From Erwinia sp. (GTDB lineage Bacteria > Pseudomonadota > Gammaproteobacteria > Enterobacterales > Enterobacteriaceae), in NCBI GenBank assembly GCA_964016415.1, contig OZ024666.1:558001-622000 (forward strand): a stretch of DNA of 64,000 bases. The letters run 5' to 3'. Shown here piece after piece: positions 54,314-62,774 of the stretch. How positions within the stretch are numbered: the first letter of the stretch is position 1; the number at the start of each line of letters is the position of its first letter. A program made the position numbers and the translations under genes. The notes beneath the pieces were generated by a model that saw only the letters and a program-made list of their open reading frames with translations, was not told the origin of the DNA and ran no database searches.

Positions 54314-55240
54314 ATGAGCGTGTCAGTATGGAAAAAAAACGAAGTTTTAGAGCTAGACTTTTGTCGAATTTCTAGGGCTGCTCAGTTGTTACAATGTGAC
54401 CCCGAAGATATAATTCATTGGGCTTCTAATAACCACATCCAACTTTGTATTAAAGCGTGTAATATCCACTGTGATCTATTAATTCCTAGTTTGGGTGCTG
54501 ATGAAAAAAACTTATTTATAGTGGAAATGATGCTTAGCAATAAGCAAAATGAATTTATTTCAAAAGGGAGTAAATATATAAAGCCAAACCCTTTAGTGTC
54601 TATATACCTAGATAAAATATTTGACCTTAGTGAAGAGGCTGAGATTGAAAAATTCTCCAGTCTTATGATGGAAGGGCGCGGTTATCCTGTTGCTATAGAT
54701 GGGTTATGGGGAATAGATAATAGGTTATTTGATAACTACGATATAAATACCCCTCCTGCTTTAGGAGATCAGATTTCTCCTGAGTACAGTATGGCAATCA
54801 AAGCGTTGGAGGTGTTGAGTTTCCAGATTCCTGATTCTACATCGAATTTAATTTCTAATAGTTCATTCATTTTAAAATCCCCGGACGATGATGATATCTT
54901 CCCTGACTTCATTGCTATGGTTGGTGTTATGGATAAGCCAAACAATCTTAACCTTGAAAATATTTACATTACCAAGAAACAGATAGATAAAATTCACTAT
55001 GCTATTTCTGCTGGAGGGTGGGAAAATAACTCAGCAGAAGAACTAAAGCCAAAAATCACCAAAAAACAATCCTCTGTGACAGTTGCTCTATTTAGAAAAA
55101 TTGGTATTACCGATGCTGACATGGGAGGAAGTATTACTGAGCTAAGGCGAAAAGTATCAAGGTTAGCGCCAGAGGTTATTTTGCCAGACGATGATAAATC
55201 GATAATAGAATGGTTAAAAAAGGGTGGTATTAACCGCTAA
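54314..55240 (+). CDS. AT-rich cargo gene of unknown function
   Basis: 308 residues, no family recognised. N-terminus contains ISRAAQLLQCDPEDIIHWASNNHIQLCI, which looks like a helix-turn-helix of the excisionase/MerR-like type; the middle is acidic (SPDDDDIFPDFIAM); the C-terminus KITKKQSSVTVALFRKIGITDADMGG...IIEWLKKGGINR looks helical and basic. Base composition is clearly more AT-rich than neighbours, suggesting separate acquisition. ATG 54314 follows GAGGTGG; an in-frame GTG at 54302 is less likely. Position between int and alpA is a place where P4-like elements carry variable genes. Confidence 0.7.
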   Translation: MSVSVWKKNEVLELDFCRISRAAQLLQCDPEDIIHWASNNHIQLCIKACNIHCDLLIPSLGADEKNLFIVEMMLSNKQNEFISKGSKYIKPNPLVSIYLDKIFDLSEEAEIEKFSSLMMEGRGYPVAIDGLWGIDNRLFDNYDINTPPALGDQISPEYSMAIKALEVLSFQIPDSTSNLISNSSFILKSPDDDDIFPDFIAMVGVMDKPNNLNLENIYITKKQIDKIHYAISAGGWENNSAEELKPKITKKQSSVTVALFRKIGITDADMGGSITELRRKVSRLAPEVILPDDDKSIIEWLKKGGINR

Positions 55241-55350
55241 AACTCCACGGAATTTATCAAAACTCCACAATATTAGAATGAATTGATTACACAATCCTCC
55301 TTCAATCTAACTGCGTCTACTGATGGCGCATTATGACTACAGGAGGCTAC

Positions 55351-55563
55351 ATGCCAACAGCAAATGTAACACAGTCACTCATTCGTTTATCAGAAGCCCA
55401 ACGCCGCACCGGTTATAGTAAGGCATGGATTTACCGCCTTATTAAACAACAACGATTCCCTAAGTCAGTAAAAATCGGCTCTCGCGCTGTAGCATTTGTC
55501 GAAAGCGAAATAGACACATGGATCAATGAGCGCATAGCAGAACGTGACAGGGTACAGGGATGA
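55351..55563 (+). CDS. AlpA-family phage regulator/excisionase
   Basis: 70 residues of winged helix-turn-helix type: LIRLSEAQRRTGYSKAWIYRLIKQQRFPKSVKIGSRAVAFVESEIDTWI. AlpA proteins regulate int/excision in P4-like elements. ATG 55351 has AGGAGG upstream. Overlaps the next gene by ATGA. Confidence 0.92.
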   Translation: MPTANVTQSLIRLSEAQRRTGYSKAWIYRLIKQQRFPKSVKIGSRAVAFVESEIDTWINERIAERDRVQG

Positions 55564-55979
55564 TGAAAAAGAAAACCCGCACAGAGGCGGGCATCATCGG
55601 ACAGGTTAGCGCCAACGATGATACCCCCACTATCGCCATCAAGCCAGCACCAAAAAAACACCGTGCGTTTGTGTATGTGCTTTTCGGTGGAGATCCTGGA
55701 GTTAGTGAGAACGACATATTAAGGCGATGTCATCTTTCATCAGGCCGAAATTATCCCAACGAAATAGAAAGGGAAACAGGCATAAGGTTTGAACGGATAA
55801 AAGAAAAAAACCCTGATGGCATAGGCTCACATTACCGTTATCGCTTTTCATCGCGTGATGATGTCGTACGTGTAATTAAGATGGTTAATAACAAAGCCGC
55901 CGCTGGTGGATATAAGGGGCTTTCTCAATCTGAGATTAACGACATATTGGCATTGTACCCGGAAATAAAAACCGCCTGA
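55560..55979 (+). CDS. hypothetical element protein
   Basis: 139 residues, not recognised. Basic N-terminus, then FVYVLFGGDPGVSENDILRRCHLSSGRNYPNEIERETGIRFERI, which may be a winged-helix; ends LALYPEIKTA. Co-translated with alpA. Confidence 0.7.
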   Translation: MMKKKTRTEAGIIGQVSANDDTPTIAIKPAPKKHRAFVYVLFGGDPGVSENDILRRCHLSSGRNYPNEIERETGIRFERIKEKNPDGIGSHYRYRFSSRDDVVRVIKMVNNKAAAGGYKGLSQSEINDILALYPEIKTA

Positions 55980-55993
55980 CAGGAGCCTGAGCA

Positions 55994-56830
55994 ATGAATA
56001 CTGAAAAAACCAGATTAACTTCTGGGGTAGCCCCTCACTTTGAATATAGCCAAAACAATATAACCTCAGTTATTTTTGCCGATATTGTCCCTGTAATTCC
56101 TGGGCGGATAGGTGGCAGAGAAACTAATACTGTGAGCGCGAAGGCTTTACATAAAGCGTTAGGCGTTGGTAATGACTTTTCTACCTGGCTGAAAGGGCGC
56201 GTAGATGAATACGGGTTTTTATTGGGTACTGATTACATTGTTTTTGATTCCTCAGAATTCAGGAATCAAAGAGCAGAATTTAACCAATCAGGTAAACCGT
56301 GGATTTCAAAGCGCGGGGGTGATCGGCGCAGTAAATATTATCTACTTTCGCTAAACATGGCTAAAGAGCTGGCAATGATTGAGCGTAACGAGCAAGGCCG
56401 CGCTGTCAGGCGTTACTTTATCCAATGCGAGGAAGCCTTGCAGGTAAGCGCTCCTCTAGTTGCCGCAGAGTACCGCCGCCAGCTAAAGGCGCGTATCAAT
56501 GCTGCCAGCATGTTTAAACCGATGTGCGCCGCACTGGACACAGCCAGAGCCGAGCAGGGTAAACAGACGTTGCCACGGCATTACACCAATGAAAGCAACA
56601 TGATTGCCCGTATCGTTCTTGGTGGGCTGACGTCCAGGCAGTGGGCGCAAGAACAAAACATTACCAGCGGTGCGCGTGACAGTATGAGTGCCGAGCAATT
56701 GGAGCATATAGCCTATCTGGAAAGGACAAATATCACCCTGATAGAAATGGGTATGAGTTATGACCAGCGGAAAAATGAGCTGATCCGACTTTCTAACCGA
56801 TGGCTGACTAATCGCATGGGGGTTCACTAA
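55994..56830 (+). CDS. AntA/AntB-family antirepressor
   Basis: 278 residues. N-terminal AntA/AntB domain, residues 30-150: TVSAKALHKALGVGNDFSTWLKGRVDEYGFLLGTDYI and YYLLSLNMAKELAMIERNEQGRAVRRYFIQCEEAL. C-terminal helical part likely mediates oligomerisation. Antirepressors inactivate phage repressors and trigger lytic or replicative growth. AGGAGCC RBS before ATG 55994. Confidence 0.9.
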   Translation: MNTEKTRLTSGVAPHFEYSQNNITSVIFADIVPVIPGRIGGRETNTVSAKALHKALGVGNDFSTWLKGRVDEYGFLLGTDYIVFDSSEFRNQRAEFNQSGKPWISKRGGDRRSKYYLLSLNMAKELAMIERNEQGRAVRRYFIQCEEALQVSAPLVAAEYRRQLKARINAASMFKPMCAALDTARAEQGKQTLPRHYTNESNMIARIVLGGLTSRQWAQEQNITSGARDSMSAEQLEHIAYLERTNITLIEMGMSYDQRKNELIRLSNRWLTNRMGVH

Positions 56831-56997
56831 TGACCACCAGCAAACAACAACGCATATTCAGAGACAAGAACGGGCGCACTGTTACCTTGCGGGGCATGAG
56901 TGGCGGGAACGTGGTATTTATGCGATCCGGTTACCCTTACCCATGCCAGCAGCCATTAGAGAAGTTTAAAGCCGAGTTTGTGGAGGTGATGCCATGA
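56830..56997 (+). CDS. small DUF4222-like phage protein
   Basis: 55 residues: RIFRDKNGRTVTLRGMSGGNVVFMRSGYPYPCQQPLEKFKAEF has the pattern of DUF4222 proteins of lambdoid and P4-like elements. Starts at TAATG overlapping the antirepressor stop, and its own stop overlaps the next ATG. Confidence 0.75.
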   Translation: MTTSKQQRIFRDKNGRTVTLRGMSGGNVVFMRSGYPYPCQQPLEKFKAEFVEVMP

Positions 56998-57734
56998 CTT
57001 CCGGCCAGAGGGGAAACCTCGCACCTGACAACCTTATAAAACCCAATATGCAAAACGGATCTTTACCGTTATCAGTGGCTGACCTGTTAGTAAATGTTAG
57101 TCCTCAGAAACGAAAAGTGCTGTTATCAATTGTTATGGTTCGGGGCTTACCTAACCTCACAAAACCTCACATTGGGAACTTGTCAAAACCTGACATTGAA
57201 ACCGCTGTGATGTTGACAAATGTTGACATTGAAACAGCCAGGATGATGACAAATGATGACATTTTAACGGCGTTTTCTTGTGTGCGAGAGGGTGAGCGCG
57301 TTTCTGATGGCATGAAAAAGGGCAGCACTGAGAATGCCGCCCTTTGTGATCTCACTACATATAACAGAGTAAGCAGAATTTACGCTGTTCAGCCTTTCGG
57401 CTCGATGCCTAAGCGCTCCAGTTCTTTACGTCCGAGGGTTTTTAACCAGTTAGCAAGACTCATGCCCGAGGCTGTAGCAGCAGCCTCAAACTGTGCCTTT
57501 AGCTCAGGGGTTACCCTCATTCTAAATTGTGGCGCTTGGCCGTCACCTTTAGGGCTTTTATCTCTTTTTATCGTTGACAGGTGGTCACCTATAGAATTAA
57601 TCTTAACATTAATAGGTGGTCACCTTAGCACGGTATCATCTATAAAAACAACGCCCCCGCAAGGTATTACCAGTACCAAACAGGGGCTAACCGCAACCGT
57701 TATCCGAGGTAACAGCTATGGCTATCAATCATAG
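56994..57734 (+). CDS. doubtful open frame with internal repeats
   Basis: Open frame of 246 codons, coupled by ATGA to the preceding gene. Residues 1-110 may be real and contain short repeats (LTNVDIETA, MMTNDDI, LSKPDIETA). From about residue 112 the frame is antisense to a terminator and to a ribbon-helix-helix gene on the other strand, and its sequence is not protein-like. The real gene may be truncated or the frame may be chance. Confidence 0.35.
   Translation: MTSGQRGNLAPDNLIKPNMQNGSLPLSVADLLVNVSPQKRKVLLSIVMVRGLPNLTKPHIGNLSKPDIETAVMLTNVDIETARMMTNDDILTAFSCVREGERVSDGMKKGSTENAALCDLTTYNRVSRIYAVQPFGSMPKRSSSLRPRVFNQLARLMPEAVAAASNCAFSSGVTLILNCGAWPSPLGLLSLFIVDRWSPIELILTLIGGHLSTVSSIKTTPPQGITSTKQGLTATVIRGNSYGYQS
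57315..57345 (-). terminator. terminator of the minus-strand regulator gene
   Basis: On the minus strand, AAAGGGCGGCA / TGCTGCCCTTT stem then TTTTT; lies 44 bases after the regulator stop and supports that gene being transcribed leftward. Confidence 0.75.
57389..57580 (-). CDS. ribbon-helix-helix (Arc-like) regulator, start uncertain
   Basis: 62-63 residues: beta-strand APQFRMRVTPELKAQFEAAA followed by TASGMSLANWLKTLGRKELERLGIEPKG, a ribbon-helix-helix pattern. No ATG or GTG lies in a good place: candidate starts are CTG 57580 (just after AGGTG) or internal ATG giving 43 residues. Followed by a good terminator and preceded by two operator-like repeats, as expected for an autoregulated repressor. 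Faces the early operon. Confidence 0.65.
   Translation of the reverse strand: MSTIKRDKSPKGDGQAPQFRMRVTPELKAQFEAAATASGMSLANWLKTLGRKELERLGIEPKG
57574..57625. promoter_or_regulatory. twin operator and divergent promoter region of the element
   Basis: Two identical 12-base elements AGGTGGTCACCT (57579-57590 and 57614-57625; arms AGGTG/CACCT), 35 bases apart. TTGACA at 57574-57579 abuts the first. An AT-rich 23-base tract lies between. Probable repressor sites controlling the leftward regulator and the rightward icd-to-alpha operon. Confidence 0.7.
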
Positions 57735-57948
57735 TAACCAAACTCGCCCAAAATTTACATGGCGCTTTCTGTCAGTCTCTACCCGTCACCCTGAATCATC
57801 CCCCACGGTGATTTATGTCAATGCTTCCAGTGAGCAGGAAGCAAGGGACATCATGCCCAGCACGGCGCTTATCTTCGCAGCTCGTCTGCCCTTCCATGCG
57901 TTTAACCTGATAACAGCCGGGTCAGGTAAAGAGGTGCGCCATGCGTAA
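57718..57948 (+). CDS. Icd-like host cell-division inhibitor family protein
   Basis: 76 residues: KFTWRFLSVSTRHPES...VIYVNASSEQEARDIMP...LIFAARLPFHAF fits the P4 Icd-like family, which blocks host division in P4. First gene of the rightward early operon. Activity untested. Confidence 0.75.
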   Translation: MAINHSNQTRPKFTWRFLSVSTRHPESSPTVIYVNASSEQEARDIMPSTALIFAARLPFHAFNLITAGSGKEVRHA

Positions 57949-58150
57949 CAAAAGAAGCACAGATTTAACCAATAGCGTTGAGGACGCGATAGCCGGGAAT
58001 AACCAGGCGTATTACGTCCTACAGTTATGGCTTGAGTCGGTAAGGATTGACGAAGAGGCAGAAGCCAGCCGCATAGCCGCTGTGATGACGCTTATTGAAT
58101 GCTCAACTGTGGGGCTAAAAGCCGCTTTAGGGGGCGATAATGAGCAATAA
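57941..58150 (+). CDS. hypothetical element protein
   Basis: 69 residues, helical, acidic C-terminus; not recognised. Overlaps genes on both sides (8 and 11 bases), typical of a compact phage operon. Confidence 0.6.
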   Translation: MRNKRSTDLTNSVEDAIAGNNQAYYVLQLWLESVRIDEEAEASRIAAVMTLIECSTVGLKAALGGDNEQ

Positions 58151-58337
58151 GCGCACAATCAGAGAAGTAGCAGAAATGGCAATGCAGGCGGAAATGGTTT
58201 GCCGTATGTGGGAAGACCACCCGCACCAGATGACTAACGGGGAAGTATCAGCACTGGCGGCATTAATCGGGTGTTTAACAGGTAATGTGGCGGCGTGGCT
58301 GATTGAAAAACAAGAGAAACAAGAGGGGGAGCTATGA
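58140..58337 (+). CDS. hypothetical element protein
   Basis: 65 residues, NKRTIREVAEMAMQAEMVCRMW start, one amphipathic helix-rich domain; not recognised. Stop overlaps next start (ATGA). Confidence 0.6.
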   Translation: MSNKRTIREVAEMAMQAEMVCRMWEDHPHQMTNGEVSALAALIGCLTGNVAAWLIEKQEKQEGEL

Positions 58338-58573
58338 AAATAATCTCGCTTGGTGACGCAGGGTGCCGGGTAAGACTGGTTCAGGCTCTTATTTCCGTTT
58401 GGCTTGAAGCTGACCCGCAGTTATTTACAGGAACAGGGTTCACGGCTTACCTGGTGGGAGCAATTGAGACATTGCTTGATGGAGTGCCGGAAGCAATAGA
58501 GGAAGCTGACGAGGATACGTCATTGCCAGCAACAAAATCAGCCAGCCAGAGAAGAGGTGTCGCTCATGGGTAA
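58334..58573 (+). CDS. hypothetical element protein
   Basis: 79 residues, with hydrophobic VRLVQALISVWLEADPQLFTGTGFTAYLVGAIETLL; not recognised. Coupled to both neighbours. Confidence 0.6.
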   Translation: MKIISLGDAGCRVRLVQALISVWLEADPQLFTGTGFTAYLVGAIETLLDGVPEAIEEADEDTSLPATKSASQRRGVAHG

Positions 58574-59174
58574 TATTTTCGTGTTAAGCAGTATAAAAAA
58601 CGCCCATATCGAGGCTACCCCTTTCGGCGTAAATGTTTCCGAGCTTTCTGATTCTGGGCTGTATGAGCATGTAGCGTTATTCAGTTATGAGGATGTAATC
58701 AGGCGGCTTGAAGCTGGCGAGTTTGACGGCAAAAGCGAAGAGGCAAAGATAATTCGCGCCCTTGTTGTCGGGTTAGATCGGGGTTATTTCCAGGCAACGA
58801 TAGATAACAATCTCGTTATATGGCGTCACCTTGTCGCTATCACGTTCTATATCGAGCAGTTGAAAAAAAATGGCTTTGCAGAGTCTACGGACATGAACGG
58901 GGAAAAGATTGAAACGGCGTTCTACCGTGGGGATAATGGCTCTATGCCTGTGTATCTGTTTGCTGAAAGGCAGGCAATGGCTAACAACATCGAGGGGGCT
59001 TTGATTGAGAGATACGGCGCAGAACAGGGGAAATGTAATGCCGTCATGTTTTACCGGGAGATGATTGACGGTGACGGGCTTTCTGATATGGGGCGCGATG
59101 TTTTAAACGACTTGCACGAATCCTTCATTGCCGCCATAGAGTCAGGCGATATACCTGACATAGTGACGCATTAA
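58566..59174 (+). CDS. hypothetical element protein
   Basis: 202 residues from ATG 58566 (AGAAGAGG upstream). Contains VFLSS-like start MGNIFVLSSIKNAHIEATPFG and a helical C-terminus; no family recognised. Seven bases before the primase gene. Confidence 0.65.
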   Translation: MGNIFVLSSIKNAHIEATPFGVNVSELSDSGLYEHVALFSYEDVIRRLEAGEFDGKSEEAKIIRALVVGLDRGYFQATIDNNLVIWRHLVAITFYIEQLKKNGFAESTDMNGEKIETAFYRGDNGSMPVYLFAERQAMANNIEGALIERYGAEQGKCNAVMFYREMIDGDGLSDMGRDVLNDLHESFIAAIESGDIPDIVTH

Positions 59175-59180
59175 GGGGCG

Positions 59181-61631
59181 ATGATGAAACATATTGATTT
59201 AATTAATGAAGTCGCCGCCACTTGTGCAGGACGCTGGCGTGATGTATTGCCGCTGGTGGGTATTACAGTTCCACAATCACCGCGCCAGCATTCACCCTGC
59301 CCGGCTTGTGGAGGTAGAGACCGATTCCGCTTTGATGATAACGGGAAAGGGGCGCATATATGCAACCAGTGCGGGGCGGGTGACGGGCTTGACCTTGTGG
59401 GTAAGGTTAATAACTGTGATGTGACCGAAGCGGCGCGAATAGTCGCCGGGGCTTTGGGTATTGATACCCGGACACATCAAAGCAATACCACCAGCCAGGA
59501 CAGAGAGCAGGGAGAAGCGGAAAGAAAACAGAGAGAGCAGGAAAGGCAGGAGAAAGCAGCAGCGGAAGAGGAAACGCGCCGTGCTTTGTTTGCCCGTAAC
59601 TATGCTGACCTGTCAGGAAAGGCGCAGCCTGGAGAAAGTGAGTATCTGGAAGGCAAAGGGCTTGTCGGGTTTACCTTTCCTTTGCTTCCTGATGGCTCTC
59701 TGCTTCTTTCTCTTTCCTGCCCGGCAGGGGGAATAGTCGCAGCGCAGACGATCACCAGTGATGGTGTAAAAAGGCTGGTGGCAGGTTCAGCAAAACGGGG
59801 AGCTTATTACGCCGTAAACGCGCCAGAATCGCCAGAGAGCATTTTAATTGCCGAGGGGTTTGCCACGGCGTTATCGGTTCACATGATGCGCCCTGATGCC
59901 CTCACGGTGGCGGCAATTGATGCGGGTAACCTTTCCCCGGTGGCGGGGGTGATGCGTTCCAGATACCCACACGCAGAGATCATCATTGCCGCTGATAATG
60001 ACCATCAGGAAGGAGGCTCTGATACCGGAGGCTCCAACACAGGCAGGGAGGCCGCAGAGAAAGCAGCGTTATCGGTGGATGGGTTCGTATCAATGCCCCC
60101 TACTACCTTTAAAGCAGACTGGAATGATTACCATCAGAATAACGGCCTCAGCGCGTCTGTGGCGGCATTTAACGAAGGACTGTATCGACCACAGAGAGAA
60201 AGCGTGACCGTGCAACTGAAAGCGATTGATGGCGGCAAACAAAGCCGGAAAAAAGAGGCCGGGGATATTGCACAGATGGCGGCAAGCCAGAAGGCGCGTT
60301 TGTTGTCTGCCAGATGGGAACGTCTTGCAGTAAACACCGACAGTCAGACGGTTTATCAGTACGTTTGCGGGGTATGGGAGAAGCTGCCTGAGTCAGAGAT
60401 TCAAAGGGAGATGGTGGCAATATTCGACGAACACAAAGCCCATTACACGGACAAGGGCGTTAAGTCAGTTGTGGCGACAATGAAGCTACAGTTACCCACC
60501 ACCGGAGAACAGCCAGCGGATTATATCGGATTCAGTAACGGGATTTATGACCTGAAAGCGAAGGAGTTCAGAGCGCACAGCCCGGATAACTGGCTGATGA
60601 ATCACAACGGCATCGAATACACGCCAGCAGTACACGGGGAAAACCTTGCAACTCACGCGCCGAATTTCACCCGCTGGATTAATCATGCCACCGGAGGGAA
60701 TGCCGACAGAGCCGCCAGAATTAAAGCAGCCCTGTTTATGGTTCTTGCGAAGCGTCACGACTGGCAGGTGTTTATTGAAGTAACCGGGGAAGGCGGTAGC
60801 GGAAAATCTGTATTCAGCAGAATAGCCGTATCACTGGCAGGTGAACACAATACGGCCAGTGCCAGCATGGGAACACTTGACGCAGCCAGAGGACGGGCGC
60901 AGCTTGTGGGGAAAAGCCTGATTATTATGCCTGACCAGACCCGCTATGTGGGCGAAGGAGCAGGGATAAAGGCTATCACGGGCGGCGATCCAGTAGAGAT
61001 TGACGGCAAATATGAAAAGCAATTCACCGCCGTGCTTAATGCCGTTGTTATGGCAACCAATAACGAGCCGATGACGTTCACCGAACGAAACGGGGGTATT
61101 GCCCGCCGCCGTGTGATTTTCCCGTTTGATAATCCGGTATCAGAGGCAGAGAAAGACCCCGATCTGACCGTGAAGATTAACCGGGAAATCCCGGTAATTA
61201 TTCGTCACTTGCTGGCGTTGTTCGCCGACCAGAAAAAGGCGAAAGAGCTTTTAATTGAGCAGCGCGATTCTGCCGAAGCGCTGTGCGTTAAGCGCGGGAC
61301 AGATCCAGTTATAGACCTTTGCGCCGCCTTGTATTTTATGAACGAACCAAAGGGGCTAATGATGGGGGGTGGAACGTGGGCGGGACAACCAGAGCCGAGA
61401 TCATACCTCTATCATCTTTACCTGGCATTTCTGGAATATCACGGACTGGGGAAACCTCTATCAGTGGAAAAGTTTTCACGGGCTTTGAAGAACTCCGCGA
61501 AGGAATACCGCAGGCAGTATCTCACAAGGAAAGTTAAGGGGCGCACACAAACCAACCTAAGCATAACGGAACTGGCAGAAGAATTTATCCCGCGGGCTTA
61601 CGGTATAGAGATACCTGATAACACGCAGTGA
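59181..61631 (+). CDS. P4-alpha-type primase/helicase
   Basis: 816-residue replication protein. N-terminal zinc-binding primase domain CPACGGRDRFRFDDNGKGAHICNQCG; Toprim-like region with ILIAEGFATALSVH and IIAADND (about 210-285); C-terminal D5/SF3 helicase with Walker A GEGGSGKSVFS (about 537) and downstream MATNNEPM. P4 alpha combines primase, helicase and origin binding in one chain. The iteron array that such a protein would bind follows directly. Confidence 0.92.
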   Translation: MMKHIDLINEVAATCAGRWRDVLPLVGITVPQSPRQHSPCPACGGRDRFRFDDNGKGAHICNQCGAGDGLDLVGKVNNCDVTEAARIVAGALGIDTRTHQSNTTSQDREQGEAERKQREQERQEKAAAEEETRRALFARNYADLSGKAQPGESEYLEGKGLVGFTFPLLPDGSLLLSLSCPAGGIVAAQTITSDGVKRLVAGSAKRGAYYAVNAPESPESILIAEGFATALSVHMMRPDALTVAAIDAGNLSPVAGVMRSRYPHAEIIIAADNDHQEGGSDTGGSNTGREAAEKAALSVDGFVSMPPTTFKADWNDYHQNNGLSASVAAFNEGLYRPQRESVTVQLKAIDGGKQSRKKEAGDIAQMAASQKARLLSARWERLAVNTDSQTVYQYVCGVWEKLPESEIQREMVAIFDEHKAHYTDKGVKSVVATMKLQLPTTGEQPADYIGFSNGIYDLKAKEFRAHSPDNWLMNHNGIEYTPAVHGENLATHAPNFTRWINHATGGNADRAARIKAALFMVLAKRHDWQVFIEVTGEGGSGKSVFSRIAVSLAGEHNTASASMGTLDAARGRAQLVGKSLIIMPDQTRYVGEGAGIKAITGGDPVEIDGKYEKQFTAVLNAVVMATNNEPMTFTERNGGIARRRVIFPFDNPVSEAEKDPDLTVKINREIPVIIRHLLALFADQKKAKELLIEQRDSAEALCVKRGTDPVIDLCAALYFMNEPKGLMMGGGTWAGQPEPRSYLYHLYLAFLEYHGLGKPLSVEKFSRALKNSAKEYRRQYLTRKVKGRTQTNLSITELAEEFIPRAYGIEIPDNTQ

Positions 61632-61650
61632 TAACTTTTATGGGTGACTT

Positions 61651-61897
61651 ACGTCTACACGTCTACCCAAAACCCTTTGAGGCCAATAACAGCAAGGCTT
61701 AAAGGAAGGTAGACGTATATATATTTACCTCTACCTTACGTCTACTTACCTCTACCCTGTATATCCATACAGTTATTTAAAAGGTAGACGTAGGTAGAGG
61801 TAAGGTAGACGTAGAGATTTAAACGTCTACCCGTCTGAAAGCCGCGTGGTTACTGGCTTTGATGGATTTTTAATGCCAAAGGTAGACGGGTAGACCG
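61651..61897. repeat. iteron array, candidate replication origin
   Basis: Heptamer GTAGACG occurs eight times exactly: forward at 61709, 61784, 61805, 61882; reverse (CGTCTAC) at 61652, 61660, 61739, 61824. Near copies GTAGAGG/CCTCTAC at 61728, 61749, 61794 and GTAGACC at 61890. Lies in a 320-base gene-free stretch right after the alpha gene, the usual surroundings of P4-type ori/crr sites. Confidence 0.75.
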
Positions 61898-61921
61898 ACA
61901 ACACCCCTAAAAAGATTCACA

Positions 61922-61931
61922 GGGGGGGGGG
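61922..61931 (+). repeat. ten-G homopolymer upstream of a small gene
   Basis: A run of ten G, 21 bases before ATG 61953. Runs of this length slip during replication; it could vary expression or be an assembly artefact. Confidence 0.7.
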
Positions 61932-61952
61932 TAACACAACGGAGAAACAGGG

Positions 61953-62255
61953 ATGAGCAAAGAAATAGCGCAAAAAATGAACTATCAAGAGCGCGAGGCA
62001 CTGAAAACCTTTACTGAACGATGCGCCTTGCGGGATGACATGCAGAGTCTACAAATGACGTTAAGGATGATTACCCACTGGATGAGACAGCCAATAGAAA
62101 TTGATTTTAGTGAATACGCCTCACAGTGGACGGCAGCACAGGCAGAGCGAGGCGATGGCAATCATTCGACGTTTGAAATGGCTGAACAGTGGCCTTTGAC
62201 TACAGAAATGAAAATCAGTCATGGCTGTAGTGACTACATGAGGAAGTATCTATGA
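61953..62255 (+). CDS. hypothetical element protein
   Basis: 100 residues, helical (MNYQEREALKTFTERCALRDDMQSLQMTLRMITHWM); not recognised. GGAGAAACAGGG upstream; stop overlaps ssb start. Confidence 0.65.
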   Translation: MSKEIAQKMNYQEREALKTFTERCALRDDMQSLQMTLRMITHWMRQPIEIDFSEYASQWTAAQAERGDGNHSTFEMAEQWPLTTEMKISHGCSDYMRKYL

Positions 62256-62659
62256 CAGCTCAGATATCAGCATACGGGCGGTTGGTGGCAGACCCGCAGC
62301 AAAAAGAAACCAGCACAGGTAAGTTAATGGCAATGGCGAGGATGGCAGTATCTCTTCCATGCCGAAACGCTCCAGAGGGTGACGCAACAATGTGGCTTTC
62401 TGTAGTTGCTTTCGGCCAGCAAGCCGAAACGCTGGCAAAACACATTAAAGGCGATATGGTGAGCATTGCAGGAAACATGCAGCTTAATCAGTGGACGGCG
62501 CAGGATGGCACAGTAAGGGAGCAATTACAGGTGATAGCTGACTCAGTTATCAGTGCCAGGACAACAAGACCCGGCGCGAGGAAGGCCACCAGCAAGAGCA
62601 GCAGCGCACCGGATATGCCACCAGCACCGCCACCTTTTGATGATGATGTGCCATTCTGA
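62252..62659 (+). CDS. ssb: single-stranded DNA-binding protein
   Basis: 135 residues: OB-fold MTAQISAYGRLVADPQQKETSTGKLMAMARMAVSLP... with WLSVVAFGQQAETLAKHIKGDMVSIAGNMQLNQW, disordered linker and acidic tip FDDDVPF that recruits partner proteins. Element-borne homologue supporting its own replication. Confidence 0.9.
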   Translation: MTAQISAYGRLVADPQQKETSTGKLMAMARMAVSLPCRNAPEGDATMWLSVVAFGQQAETLAKHIKGDMVSIAGNMQLNQWTAQDGTVREQLQVIADSVISARTTRPGARKATSKSSSAPDMPPAPPPFDDDVPF

Positions 62660-62702
62660 CTGATCCCCTCCTCAAAATTGAGGGGGCAAAGTGACGGCCT
62701 CG

Positions 62703-62737
62703 GACACATCAATCACTTGCAGGTAGATTGATGTGTC
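62703..62737. terminator. perfect inverted repeat after ssb
   Basis: Twelve-base arms GACACATCAATC / GATTGATGTGTC, 11-base loop; no T-run, so operator or hairpin. A related half, GATAGATGTGTCATT, recurs near 62925. Confidence 0.6.
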
Positions 62738-62774
62738 ATTATCACGCCTAATACCAACAGCTACCGCTTTCATA

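Noticed and set aside
57941-58337. Toxin-antitoxin pair
   Set aside because: Two small overlapping genes, but neither has toxin or antitoxin features; they fit a phage operon.
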